From assembly GCA_017445245.1 (NCBI GenBank), contig JAFSUM010000010.1:1-64000 (forward strand): a DNA stretch of 64,000 nt. The letters run 5' to 3'. This DNA is from Bacilli bacterium (GTDB lineage Bacteria > Bacillota_I > Bacilli_A > RFN20 > CAG-826). The notes beneath the pieces are model-generated. The model had not been told where the DNA came from, ran no database searches, and was given only the letters and a program-made list of their open reading frames with translations. A program made the translations under genes and the position numbers. This document shows, one piece after another, positions 45,385 to 52,263 of the stretch. Numbering within the stretch: the stretch's first letter is position 1; each line of letters starts with the position of its first letter.

Positions 45385-45431
45385 CTCCAATCCGTGCAGT
45401 TTGACCCACCAAAAATGCTCCAATCCGTGCA
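45385..45431 (-). repeat. duplicated 14-base element in the ald leader
   Basis: CTCCAATCCGTGCA occurs at 45385-45398 and again at 45418-45431, 33 bases apart (about three helical turns). Each copy is followed a few bases later by CACCAAAAA or ACCAAAAA. Read on the ald strand this is TGCACGGATTGGAG twice, between the likely transcription start and the coding region. It may be a regulator site or part of an mRNA element. Confidence 0.6.
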
Positions 45432-45443
45432 CATCACCAAAAA

Positions 45444-45472
45444 AACATAGAATTTATCGACATTTTTATCAA
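45444..45472 (-). promoter_or_regulatory. ald: promoter-like sequence of ald
   Basis: On the minus strand TTGATA (45472-45467), a 17-base spacer and TATGTT (45449-45444). A transcript from near 45437 would have a 145-base leader that includes both copies of the 14-base repeat. Confidence 0.45.
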
Positions 45473-45545
45473 AGACCATTTTCTTTGGCGAAAAAAGCCT
45501 ATCAGCGACGAGAAGAAGCGGCATGAAAAGAACCCAGGCAATAAG

Positions 45546-45622
45546 GCTACTTCACTTCGCGGTGAATGAAATGAAGTGCTACTTCACTAGCACTTCATTT
45601 CGACTTCATTACCGTGAAGCAC
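45546..45622. repeat. 77-base repeat, copy A (after the AlbA_2 gene)
   Basis: Same length and orientation as copy B at 47178-47254, with eight differences by my count. It is rich in ACTTC/GAAGT units and contains a perfect 12-base inverted repeat (AAATGAAGTGCT at 45569-45580 and its complement at 45589-45600, 8-base loop). It begins to the left of the stop of the AlbA_2 gene, 16 bases from it. It has no T-run, so it is not a standard terminator. Confidence 0.8.
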
Positions 45623-45637
45623 GGCAAGAATTTCCGC

Positions 45638-47122
45638 CTATTTGGCGAATACCTTTGCCCTGTTGGTACTGTATTTGGCCGGGCGGGACGTATCGTCGAC
45701 GCGCAGGTAGTCCATTTTCACGAGGTCCTCTAGGATTTCATTACGGAAATAGGACGAGGGCTTGATACCTAGTTTCTCCGCGATTTCCCCTGCCGTGCGG
45801 GAAACGTTATAGCAATATCGCAGCGCGGTGTATTGTTTATCGTTACGAAGGAGTGGCAACGGTTCGATTTCGGGTATTTCGTTTCGCTCCACCAATCCCA
45901 TGGGATGGGTAAGGTCAGGCAAGACGAGCGTGAAATACGTCGGCGTAGAGACGACGTAGGGACGGAAGGACTCGCCTTTGCCGCGGTATTCCTCGGAAAT
46001 CGTGTCGAAGCCCGATCCTTTTTTGTTGATGTAGCCGAGCAAGGCGAAAACCCCGCAGATGACTTCGTTTCGACGGCCAGGAGCGATTGTGGCGATATCC
46101 GTCCCTTTGTCGATGTTCTCCCCCAAAGGATAGGAACCCGGCGATATCAGTTCCAAACGGTCTTCGTATAAGTTGAGCTCGATCTGCGCGCCGTCGAGGA
46201 AATAGTTGCGATGGACGATGGCGTTGGCGATTCCTTCCCTCAGAGACTTGAACGGGTACGAGAAATAACCCTCGGTCCCCCCGGGTGTCTTTTGGAACCC
46301 GTTTGCGCTATTGCGAACGACGAATTCCTCAGCCTGCAGGAGGACGGTAATCAAATTGCCTTTGATTTCCTGCGTCTGGTAGAAAAAGTCCCCGCCTTTG
46401 GTGACCCCTTTGATTTTCATCGCGACGAGGAGAGTGCGTTCCTCCTGACACTCGTCCAAAAATAGCAGCGCCCCACGGGAGAGGAGGCCGTCCTTGTCCA
46501 TGAACTTGGCATCGATCAAATTCTTTTCGCCAAGTTCCTTCCCTTGTTCTTTTTTATAGGCCTCGCGAAGGGTTTTGAAATCGTCGGGGTCGTAATATCG
46601 GTCCGTCTTGCCCGTATCGAAGGAGGCGTTCTCGCCCATAAGGGACAGGGAGCGGATCTGTTCCGGGGTGGCGGGCGAATTCTTGCCGAAATAACGGACG
46701 AAGATAAAGTTGAACCCCTCCACGTGCAGGGTTACCGGCAAAGTGGCCGATTTATGGATGTCAATTTCCAACACATAACGGTTCTCGGTGCCTTCTCCGC
46801 CGAGTTTCGGCACATTGATCGGGCGAATCTCATAGTCGATATCAGGATGGATGTGTTCCTTGACGAGACGGTGGAAACGCAAGGAAACCTTGTCGACTTC
46901 CGCACGCGATAGAGATAGCAGGCGATGCGTCTTGTCCTCCACGCCGACATAAAGGGTTCCGCCCGAAGTGTTGGCAAAGGCGTTAACGGCTTTAAGCCAA
47001 CCGTATTCCAAACGCTTGAAAAGGGAGCCGTCCTTTGGGTTTTCCCCTTCTTCCAACGTTCCTTTGAATTCGATGTTCGTCGATTCAAGTTCAATATCGG
47101 GAATCAAGTCTTCAATAAGCAT
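45638..47122 (-). CDS. AlbA_2-domain ATP-binding regulator (COG2865 type)
   Basis: Protein of 494 residues. The N-terminal AlbA_2/Schlafen-type domain reads ESTNIEFKGTLEEG...WLKAVNAFANTSGGTLYVGVEDKTH (residues 10-60, the E-x-K and G-G-x-x-x-x-G-V-D pattern). The middle has LREGIANAIVHRNYFLDGAQIELNLYEDRLELISPGSYP, the HATPase_c_4-like block. The end (ALRYCYNVSRTAGEIAEKLGIKPSSYFRNEIL) is a winged helix. Such proteins are usually called transcriptional regulators, and some sit in defence regions. GGAGGA precedes ATG 47122. The gene is bracketed by the two 77-base repeats, and its likely -35 element abuts copy B. Confidence 0.85.
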   Translation of the reverse strand: MLIEDLIPDIELESTNIEFKGTLEEGENPKDGSLFKRLEYGWLKAVNAFANTSGGTLYVGVEDKTHRLLSLSRAEVDKVSLRFHRLVKEHIHPDIDYEIRPINVPKLGGEGTENRYVLEIDIHKSATLPVTLHVEGFNFIFVRYFGKNSPATPEQIRSLSLMGENASFDTGKTDRYYDPDDFKTLREAYKKEQGKELGEKNLIDAKFMDKDGLLSRGALLFLDECQEERTLLVAMKIKGVTKGGDFFYQTQEIKGNLITVLLQAEEFVVRNSANGFQKTPGGTEGYFSYPFKSLREGIANAIVHRNYFLDGAQIELNLYEDRLELISPGSYPLGENIDKGTDIATIAPGRRNEVICGVFALLGYINKKGSGFDTISEEYRGKGESFRPYVVSTPTYFTLVLPDLTHPMGLVERNEIPEIEPLPLLRNDKQYTALRYCYNVSRTAGEIAEKLGIKPSSYFRNEILEDLVKMDYLRVDDTSRPAKYSTNRAKVFAK

Positions 47123-47146
47123 CGCGATTTTCCTCCGTACTTCATT

Positions 47147-47175
47147 ATTATGCCAATTTACTACACTGTAGTGAA
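47147..47175 (-). promoter_or_regulatory. promoter-like sequence of the AlbA_2 gene
   Basis: On the minus strand TTCACT (47175-47170), 17 bases, CATAAT (47152-47147), then 24 bases to the start codon with a GGAGGA site. The -35 box touches the edge of repeat copy B, so a protein bound there could control it. Confidence 0.4.
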
Positions 47176-47177
47176 GC

Positions 47178-47254
47178 GCTACTTCACTTCGAGTTGAATG
47201 AAATGAAGCATTACTTCACTAGCGCTTCACTTCGACTTCATTACCATGAAGCAC
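47178..47254. repeat. 77-base repeat, copy B (before the AlbA_2 gene)
   Basis: Direct copy of the repeat at 45546-45622, 69 of 77 positions the same by my count. Just left of it GTGAAGCGCTACTTCAC (47171-47187) forms a further short inverted repeat that runs into the copy. It lies between the AlbA_2 promoter and the start of the 513-residue gene on the other strand. Confidence 0.8.
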
Positions 47255-47302
47255 AATGCCACGACAAACGATAGAAGGGGTTCATCAAACACCTGTCGAT
47301 AG

Positions 47303-48844
47303 ATGGCATCCCCAACCAAAGGGCAGGACAACAAAGACTGGTTTATCGAGAGAACACGCAAGTTTTGGCAACATCGCGTTGGGCCTCGTTGTTTTCCGAA
47401 GGCGTCGATGGCATATTATGGATTGATTCGATATACCCCAATGAACGCACAGAAGAAAAAATATTGCATCGACACCTTGTCCAATCATTTGGACGCCCTC
47501 GGTCAAGCAGATTTGGCCTTAGAGGCAAAAAGGCTGCTACGTTATATCGGCCCGGAGGATTTGGAACTCCTGATGGGCGAATACGGCGAAAGCCCCGATG
47601 CCTATTTGTTGCCGAGGAAGAACGAAATCATCGAAGCGCTTCGCAAGGCGGACAAAATCCCCATAAACGTCGTTTACGAAGGCTGCTACGACGATAGCGG
47701 TGAGGAAAGCTTCGCCCATCAAGAGGACAAACAACTCCTTTCGGACGCCATCGCCATCGCCTTGTCTTTGGAAGACAATCGCCAAAACGAAGACGCCCTT
47801 CTCCTTCTTTCTTTGCTCCATGGGCTCGAATTCGAATTCCGTTTTTATGACAGATATGGCAAAGATCCCTTCGATTACGACTCGCGCCGTTTTATTGACC
47901 TGGCCAGCCTTTTGCCTAGAAGCGAAGAAGTAAAGAAGGCCTTTTATCGTTTGCTTTTGCAATGCGAAGACTACAACTCTGCCTTCTTGTATTTCGAGAA
48001 CTACCACCCCGGAAGCGAAGAACTCGATTCCGTCTCCCCCGCTTTCGCAGACGGTTTTCTCCTCTACCTTGAAGGCAGCGAACTCCGAATCGATAACCGC
48101 TTCTCCTTGTTGGAAAACCTTCTCGGGAAACTATCGGAAGAGGAAATGAAAAAGCATGCCGATCCCCTAGGGCGCATATATCCGGGCGCACTGAAGGAGT
48201 GCCTAAAACGTCTCGGCAAGGAGATGGACCTTCGCCCCATCGTCGATTCCTATCTAGTCACTGACGAATACCTATCCAGTAACGCACGCGACATGCTCCG
48301 CGCGGCCGTTGCCTGCTATCCAAACGAGGAAACTTACATACGGCATTATTATCTTGATGGATATTCCCGCGATCTCGACGCTTTGTTCTTATATCTCTGC
48401 TTGCCTGACGCAAGCCTAGACGATATCAAGAAAGACGACATGGTATTCTTCGAAATGGACACGATCGCCTCGCTTTACGATTTGGAAACGAAGCGCCGGT
48501 TGCTTTCTTTGTTCTTCAAAGGTCCGGAAACGAAAACCGACGATCCGTTAGGCGAGCTCCTGTTCCGTGGACAATCCCGTTACCTTGCCACCGTCCATTT
48601 TCAAGGACGGAAGATGCTCCAACTCCTAGAAGAAGACCTAATCAAAAAGGCAGGGAGGTCGTCGAGCAGGCATTACGGACAAATCGCAAGGGAAGCGGCC
48701 ATCCTGACATCGGAGGTCAACGAAACGAAGGATTTCGTCCAGTCGCTTCTTGATACGTTTCCCAATCGTCCGGCGTTAAGAAGGGCTTTGCTTGGCGCGA
48801 AGGACTTGTCCGTTGGGGATGCTGATTTGAAAATGGGCGAGTAG
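47303..48844 (+). CDS. uncharacterised acidic helical protein
   Basis: Protein of 513 residues that I do not recognise. It has no signal peptide or membrane segment. The composition is rich in Leu, Glu, Asp and Arg with regular helical runs (LSDAIAIALSLEDNRQNEDALLLLSLLHGL, KKAFYRLLLQCEDYNSAFLYFENY), suggesting alpha-solenoid or TPR-like repeats. The start is uncertain: an in-frame TAG precedes ATG 47303 but there is no ribosome site close to it, whereas ATG 47408 has GAAGGCG upstream and would give 478 residues. The gene is divergent from the AlbA_2 gene across repeat B, which may control both. Alternatives: an adaptor for a DNA-binding partner, or a conserved cytosolic protein of this lineage. 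Confidence 0.7.
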   Translation: MASPTKGQDNKDWFIERTRKFWQHRVGPRCFPKASMAYYGLIRYTPMNAQKKKYCIDTLSNHLDALGQADLALEAKRLLRYIGPEDLELLMGEYGESPDAYLLPRKNEIIEALRKADKIPINVVYEGCYDDSGEESFAHQEDKQLLSDAIAIALSLEDNRQNEDALLLLSLLHGLEFEFRFYDRYGKDPFDYDSRRFIDLASLLPRSEEVKKAFYRLLLQCEDYNSAFLYFENYHPGSEELDSVSPAFADGFLLYLEGSELRIDNRFSLLENLLGKLSEEEMKKHADPLGRIYPGALKECLKRLGKEMDLRPIVDSYLVTDEYLSSNARDMLRAAVACYPNEETYIRHYYLDGYSRDLDALFLYLCLPDASLDDIKKDDMVFFEMDTIASLYDLETKRRLLSLFFKGPETKTDDPLGELLFRGQSRYLATVHFQGRKMLQLLEEDLIKKAGRSSSRHYGQIAREAAILTSEVNETKDFVQSLLDTFPNRPALRRALLGAKDLSVGDADLKMGE

Positions 48845-49068
48845 AAGTTCCTCTCCATAGACTCCCCTCAGATGATCGAAAACGCAGACACGGGCAGGTT
48901 ATCTGCGTTCTTTTGCCGTTCCGAGTACCATCAAAGCCGTGGAGAAAGGAAAACACCATCTTCGTCTCATTTCGAATGGAGCCACGGGTTTTCCTTATCA
49001 AAGACGAAGCATGTTCTTCGTCTTTTTGGTGTACTCTTTATTCGAAGCGAAGGACCAAGGAATCGAAA

Positions 49069-49617
49069 ATGAGCGCGACCTATACCCGTTTATATCGAAA
49101 CGGACCATATTACTCATACGTACGCGACCTTTATGAGGCCTCTTTCCCCGAAGAGGAACGCCCACCCTTCGATTTCTTGTTCGACTTGAAGGATAACGAC
49201 CTATACGCCGTCATAGATCAAGGTAACCCCATCGGCCTCGTCGACCTCGCCGCATACGAAGATCTCGTTTATGTCTTCTTCCTCGCGATCGACCCCGCAT
49301 ATCAAAAGAAAGGGTATGGCACGGGCGCCCTAAAACATGTCTGCGAGTGGTTTAAGACGAAGCGCATCTATCTCTGTATCGAAGCCCTCGACATCGAGGC
49401 GGCAAATTATGAACAAAGAGTACGTAGGTTAGCCTTCTATCAGAAATGCGGCTTCGCCCCTGCCGGGGAACGCCTTGTCGAATACGGCGTTGCCTATGAC
49501 CTATTGACGTATGGCGGAGCCCCCGTATCCATCCTGGACCACTTTGCCCTAACCAAGCACATCCTCGGTGAAGAAAGAGCAAAAGACTACTTCGCGAACG
49601 CTTCGATCTGTAAATAG
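49069..49617 (+). CDS. GNAT-family N-acetyltransferase
   Basis: Cytosolic protein of 182 residues. VYVFFLAIDPAYQKKGYGTGALKHVCEWF (residues 67-95) holds the acetyl-CoA loop QxxGxG; RLAFYQKCGFAPAGERLVEYGVAYDLL is the usual C-terminal block. YEASFPEEERPPFDFLFDL near the start resembles GNATs active on small molecules. ATG 49069 has AAGGA eight bases upstream; the longer frame back to 48913 is not supported. The acceptor is unknown. A strong hairpin follows it. Confidence 0.85.
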   Translation: MSATYTRLYRNGPYYSYVRDLYEASFPEEERPPFDFLFDLKDNDLYAVIDQGNPIGLVDLAAYEDLVYVFFLAIDPAYQKKGYGTGALKHVCEWFKTKRIYLCIEALDIEAANYEQRVRRLAFYQKCGFAPAGERLVEYGVAYDLLTYGGAPVSILDHFALTKHILGEERAKDYFANASICK

Positions 49618-49632
49618 TCCATTTAGGTAAAC

Positions 49633-49656
49633 GAAAAGCGGGACAACCCGCTTTTC
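49633..49656. terminator. hairpin between two convergent genes
   Basis: Perfect ten-base stem GAAAAGCGGG / CCCGCTTTTC with a four-base loop, 16 bases after the GNAT stop and 18 bases before the stop of the leftward membrane protein. The A- and T-rich bases inside the stem can serve as the U-tract in either direction, so it probably ends both transcripts. Confidence 0.75.
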
Positions 49657-49673
49657 ACAATTACAACAAGCAA

Positions 49674-50018
49674 TTAGCTACGCGTCTTGGCAGAATCGAC
49701 GATAAAGAAGATGCCGGGGACAACCGCACCCATAATGATGCCGACAATGCCCAAGGCAATGCCGCCACCTTTGCCCATATTGGAGTTGCGCTTGCCGATT
49801 AGAATCGCCGCGAAGATCAAGCCGAGCAAGCAAGTACCCGCGATAACAAGGAACACGGTAGCAACCGCAGTAACCTCGTCGGCTGGAATCGCGCCCGGAT
49901 CGCCCTCGGCCATGCTATTGCCAACTAGTTGCGCAATACCAACGATGGAGAAGACCAACGTAAGAATACTATAGGCAACAATGGTAATGATTCCCGAAAT
50001 AAGAACACCCTTTTTCAT
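49674..50018 (-). CDS. small three-helix membrane protein
   Basis: Protein of 114 residues with three hydrophobic segments (VLISGIITIVAYSILTLVFSIVGIA, AVATVFLVIAGTCLLGLIFAAIL, GIALGIVGIIMGAVVPGIFFIV) and a short outer loop MAEGDPGAIPADE. The layout is like DUF4064-type proteins, but I do not claim the family. GAAAGGAGCTTAACT precedes the ATG, a textbook ribosome site. The palindromes at 50204-50249 lie upstream and could carry its control region. Confidence 0.75.
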   Translation of the reverse strand: MKKGVLISGIITIVAYSILTLVFSIVGIAQLVGNSMAEGDPGAIPADEVTAVATVFLVIAGTCLLGLIFAAILIGKRNSNMGKGGGIALGIVGIIMGAVVPGIFFIVDSAKTRS

Positions 50019-50203
50019 AGTTAAGCTCCTTTCTTGGAAAGTGTACTACGTAAGAAGTCCCCTACAATCCCTAGATAAAAGGGAAGGTAGGCCATAGTGG
50101 TCCCAAATATATGTTCCAAGCGAGGTTTTGTTTGCTTCTTCGTTTTGTACCTCAGCGCTGTGAAATCAAAGCTAAAGCCGCTTCCGGCCACGCTCGGCAA
50201 AAT

Positions 50204-50249
50204 CTTTGCGTTTGCAAAGTTTCCACGCCTTTGCTTTGCGTTCGCAAAG
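50204..50249. repeat. two nearly identical palindromes 30 bases apart
   Basis: CTTTGCGTTTGCAAAG (50204-50219) and CTTTGCGTTCGCAAAG (50234-50249) differ by one base, and each is followed by TTT. The step of 30 bases is close to three turns of DNA. The right copy runs into TTTTTAT and could also act as a rightward terminator, but no gene ends there. They lie in the 403-base stretch (50019-50421) that has no gene and is upstream of the membrane protein. Confidence 0.6.
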
Positions 50250-50295
50250 TTTTTATACCCCTTGAATAGGTGGCACACTTCAGGGGGTTTCCATG

Positions 50296-50329
50296 ATTCA
50301 TTATCGAAAAAATGACAAGAATAATGAAT
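50296..50329. promoter_or_regulatory. inverted repeat upstream of the antitoxin gene
   Basis: ATTCATTAT (50296-50304) and its exact complement ATAATGAAT (50321-50329), 16 bases between them, in an AT-rich area about 90 bases before the RelB/DinJ start. It may be the operator at which the antitoxin controls itself, as is usual for the family. Confidence 0.45.
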
Positions 50330-50421
50330 AAATAATGCATTAATGAATCGACAAAGGAGATATTACAACAGCATTGTGTTAACATTTGCTTGTAATTCAA
50401 AAGTATTACAGAGGAAAGGTC

Positions 50422-50712
50422 ATGGAACTAATTCAGGTTAGAGTCGATTCAGAGACAAAGAAAGCTGCCGCAACACTCTTTGATGCTCTTGGTATGGATC
50501 TTTCGACCGCGATACGTTCCTTTCTTAAAAAAGCAATCGCGGAAGGAGGCATGCCTTTCGAGTTGCGACTTGACGAAGATGCTCGTAAAGCCATGGCTGC
50601 CGTAGAAAAGATGAGAGAAACCTCTGAAGCTAACGGCAATAACGAGATGAGCCTCGACGAAATCAACGAAGAAATCGCCGCGTCACGTCGGCAACGGAAG
50701 ACGCTCAAATAA
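50422..50712 (+). CDS. RelB/DinJ-family antitoxin without a visible toxin
   Basis: Protein of 96 residues. ELIQVRVDSETKKAAATLFDALGMDLSTAIRSFLKKAIAEGGMPFEL is the ribbon-helix-helix part shared by RelB/DinJ antitoxins; the acidic C-terminus (EMSLDEINEEIAASRRQRK) is where they bind the toxin. GAGGAAAG precedes ATG 50422. No YafQ- or RelE-like gene follows: a terminator closes the unit within 40 bases and the next gene is an ATPase. It is therefore an orphan, perhaps paired with a toxin elsewhere or kept as a regulator. Confidence 0.85.
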   Translation: MELIQVRVDSETKKAAATLFDALGMDLSTAIRSFLKKAIAEGGMPFELRLDEDARKAMAAVEKMRETSEANGNNEMSLDEINEEIAASRRQRKTLK

Positions 50713-50727
50713 ACGTTTGTGCTTACT

Positions 50728-50750
50728 GCACCTTCATCGGTGCTTTTTTT
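50728..50750 (+). terminator. intrinsic terminator of the antitoxin gene
   Basis: Stem GCACC / GGTGC with a six-base loop, followed at once by seven T residues, 16 bases after the antitoxin stop. Confidence 0.8.
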
Positions 50751-50764
50751 ATCCGCTTCATTCC

Positions 50765-50858
50765 AAACTCGACAAAAACCTCAGTTTGTTAAACTATTTC
50801 GGCTTTGTATTTCCAACTAAGAGTCATTGGGCTATACTAAACTCGACAAAAACATCAG
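50765..50858 (+). promoter_or_regulatory. duplicated 20-base element around the DUF4143 gene promoter
   Basis: AAACTCGACAAAAACCTCAG at 50765-50784 recurs with one change at 50839-50858, 74 bases (about seven turns) apart. The second copy begins right after a TATACT (-10) at 50833-50838, so it covers the expected transcription start. The perfect palindrome TCAGTACTGA (50855-50864) overlaps its end. The arrangement fits a repressor that loops DNA, or a protein that binds both sites. Confidence 0.6.
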
Positions 50859-50882
50859 TACTGAGAAAAATGTGGAGTTTGT

Positions 50883-52211
50883 ATGTTTAATAGAAACCAT
50901 TATCTACAACAGCTGATCGATAAGAAAGACAACCATCTCATCAAAGTCATCACCGGACTACGGCGAAGTGGAAAATCCTTCTTGCTTAACACCATTTTCT
51001 ATCACCACCTAAAAGACGAGGCCAAGATCAACGAAGACCACATCATCAAATTTGCCTTCGACGACGAAAAAAGCGTCGCCCTTCTCGACAAGTACCTCCC
51101 AGACCAGCCGACCACGTTCCGCAAAGACGGGCAAGAAGTTGTCAATAACAGGAAGTTCCTCCTGTATATCGACGAAGTCACAGGTGGAGACGGAAAATAC
51201 TATTTATTGCTCGACGAAATCCAGATACTAGACGGATTCGTCAGAGTGTTAAACGGCTTCCTCTACCACGACAATTTCGACATCTACGTTACAGGGAGCA
51301 ACTCCCGCTTCCTTTCCAGCGAAGTCGATACCGAATTCGGGGGAAGGGGCGACCGAATCCATCTTCTGCCCCTTACGTTTCAAGAGTACTTATCAGGAAC
51401 GGATTTAGAACGGCGCGACGCACTAGACGAATACATCCGTTATGGTGGTATTCCCCTTGTTCAACTGTCCAGAGGTGACGAAGGCAAAACCAGCCAAGCC
51501 ATTTCCATCCTAAACGAGACATACATCAAAGACGTTAAACTCCGTCACCCTAACGTCAATGTCAATTCTTTGAACGATACGTTAGCCGTCGTTGCCTCGA
51601 TGATATCCACTCCTCTAAACCCAAGTAAAATCGAACGCACCTTCAAAAGCGTATATGGGATTGATCTCGGCAATGACACAATCGCCAATTATATCGGTTG
51701 GTTCCAAGAGGCCTATCTATTAAACAAAACACTCCGTTATGACGTAAAAGGACGTCGTTATATCGGCACGCCGTACAAGATTTATTTCGAAGACATCGGT
51801 ATCCGAAACGCCGCTTTGAGTTTCCGCGACATCGACGAGACCGACATCATCGAAAACATCGTATATAACGAGCTTCGGTTCCGCGGTTTCACCGTCGACG
51901 TCGGCGTCGTAACGATAAAAGAAAAAACAGACCGCTTAGACAAAAACGGGAAACCCATTTACGTTGATAAGGAGACCGAGGTCGATTTCGTCGCCAACAA
52001 GGGTGACAAAAAATACTATGTCCAGGTCGCCTTAGAAATCTCTAGCCAAAAGAAAAAGGATCAGGAATATGAATCCATCCGCCATATCCCCGATTCCTTC
52101 CGCAAAGTCATCGTCGTAAAAAACGAAGGAAAACCCTACCATACAAACGAAGGCTTCCTCCGCGTTAGCCTTTTGGATTTCCTGACAAACCCCGATGCCT
52201 TAGATTGGTAA
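50883..52211 (+). CDS. AAA+ ATPase of the DUF4143 type
   Basis: Protein of 442 residues (COG1373 family). Walker A is VITGLRRSGKSFLLN (residues 21-35), Walker B YYLLLDEIQILDGFVRVLNGF, sensor 1 IYVTGSNSRFLSSEV; GRGDRIHLLPLTFQEYL and YIRYGGIPLVQLS are hallmarks of the group. The C-terminal DUF4143 domain (YLLNKTLRYDVKGRRYIGTPYKIYFEDIGIRN, DFVANKGDKKYYVQVALEI) has the E-V-D-F...Q-V pattern of a nuclease-like fold. The role is not established. GTGGAG precedes ATG 50883. It stands alone behind a promoter with duplicated elements. Confidence 0.9.
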   Translation: MFNRNHYLQQLIDKKDNHLIKVITGLRRSGKSFLLNTIFYHHLKDEAKINEDHIIKFAFDDEKSVALLDKYLPDQPTTFRKDGQEVVNNRKFLLYIDEVTGGDGKYYLLLDEIQILDGFVRVLNGFLYHDNFDIYVTGSNSRFLSSEVDTEFGGRGDRIHLLPLTFQEYLSGTDLERRDALDEYIRYGGIPLVQLSRGDEGKTSQAISILNETYIKDVKLRHPNVNVNSLNDTLAVVASMISTPLNPSKIERTFKSVYGIDLGNDTIANYIGWFQEAYLLNKTLRYDVKGRRYIGTPYKIYFEDIGIRNAALSFRDIDETDIIENIVYNELRFRGFTVDVGVVTIKEKTDRLDKNGKPIYVDKETEVDFVANKGDKKYYVQVALEISSQKKKDQEYESIRHIPDSFRKVIVVKNEGKPYHTNEGFLRVSLLDFLTNPDALDW

Positions 52212-52263
52212 AAGATCTAAGACTTGCACGGAAAACCAAGTAAGTAACTGGGCAATTCAATGC

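Noticed and set aside
45293-45437. Glycine riboswitch in the ald leader
   Set aside because: The twin elements do not show the conserved glycine-aptamer core sequences.
45569-45600. Terminator at the perfect 12-base hairpin in repeat A
   Set aside because: No T-run follows on either strand.
46211-46912. Plus-strand frames of 84 and 122 codons opposite the AlbA_2 gene
   Set aside because: The AlbA_2 protein on the other strand has clear motifs throughout.
45546-47254. CRISPR-like array in the ACTTC-rich repeats
   Set aside because: Only two copies, 1.6 kb apart, with a gene between; no regular spacers and no cas genes in the window.
45546-47254. Insertion sequence built on the 77-base repeats
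   Set aside because: No transposase; repeats are direct and imperfect. A non-transposase cassette is still possible and is listed as a finding.
50021-50315. Short frames on both strands over the palindromes
   Set aside because: They overlap the palindromic, gene-free stretch and lack start signals and homology.
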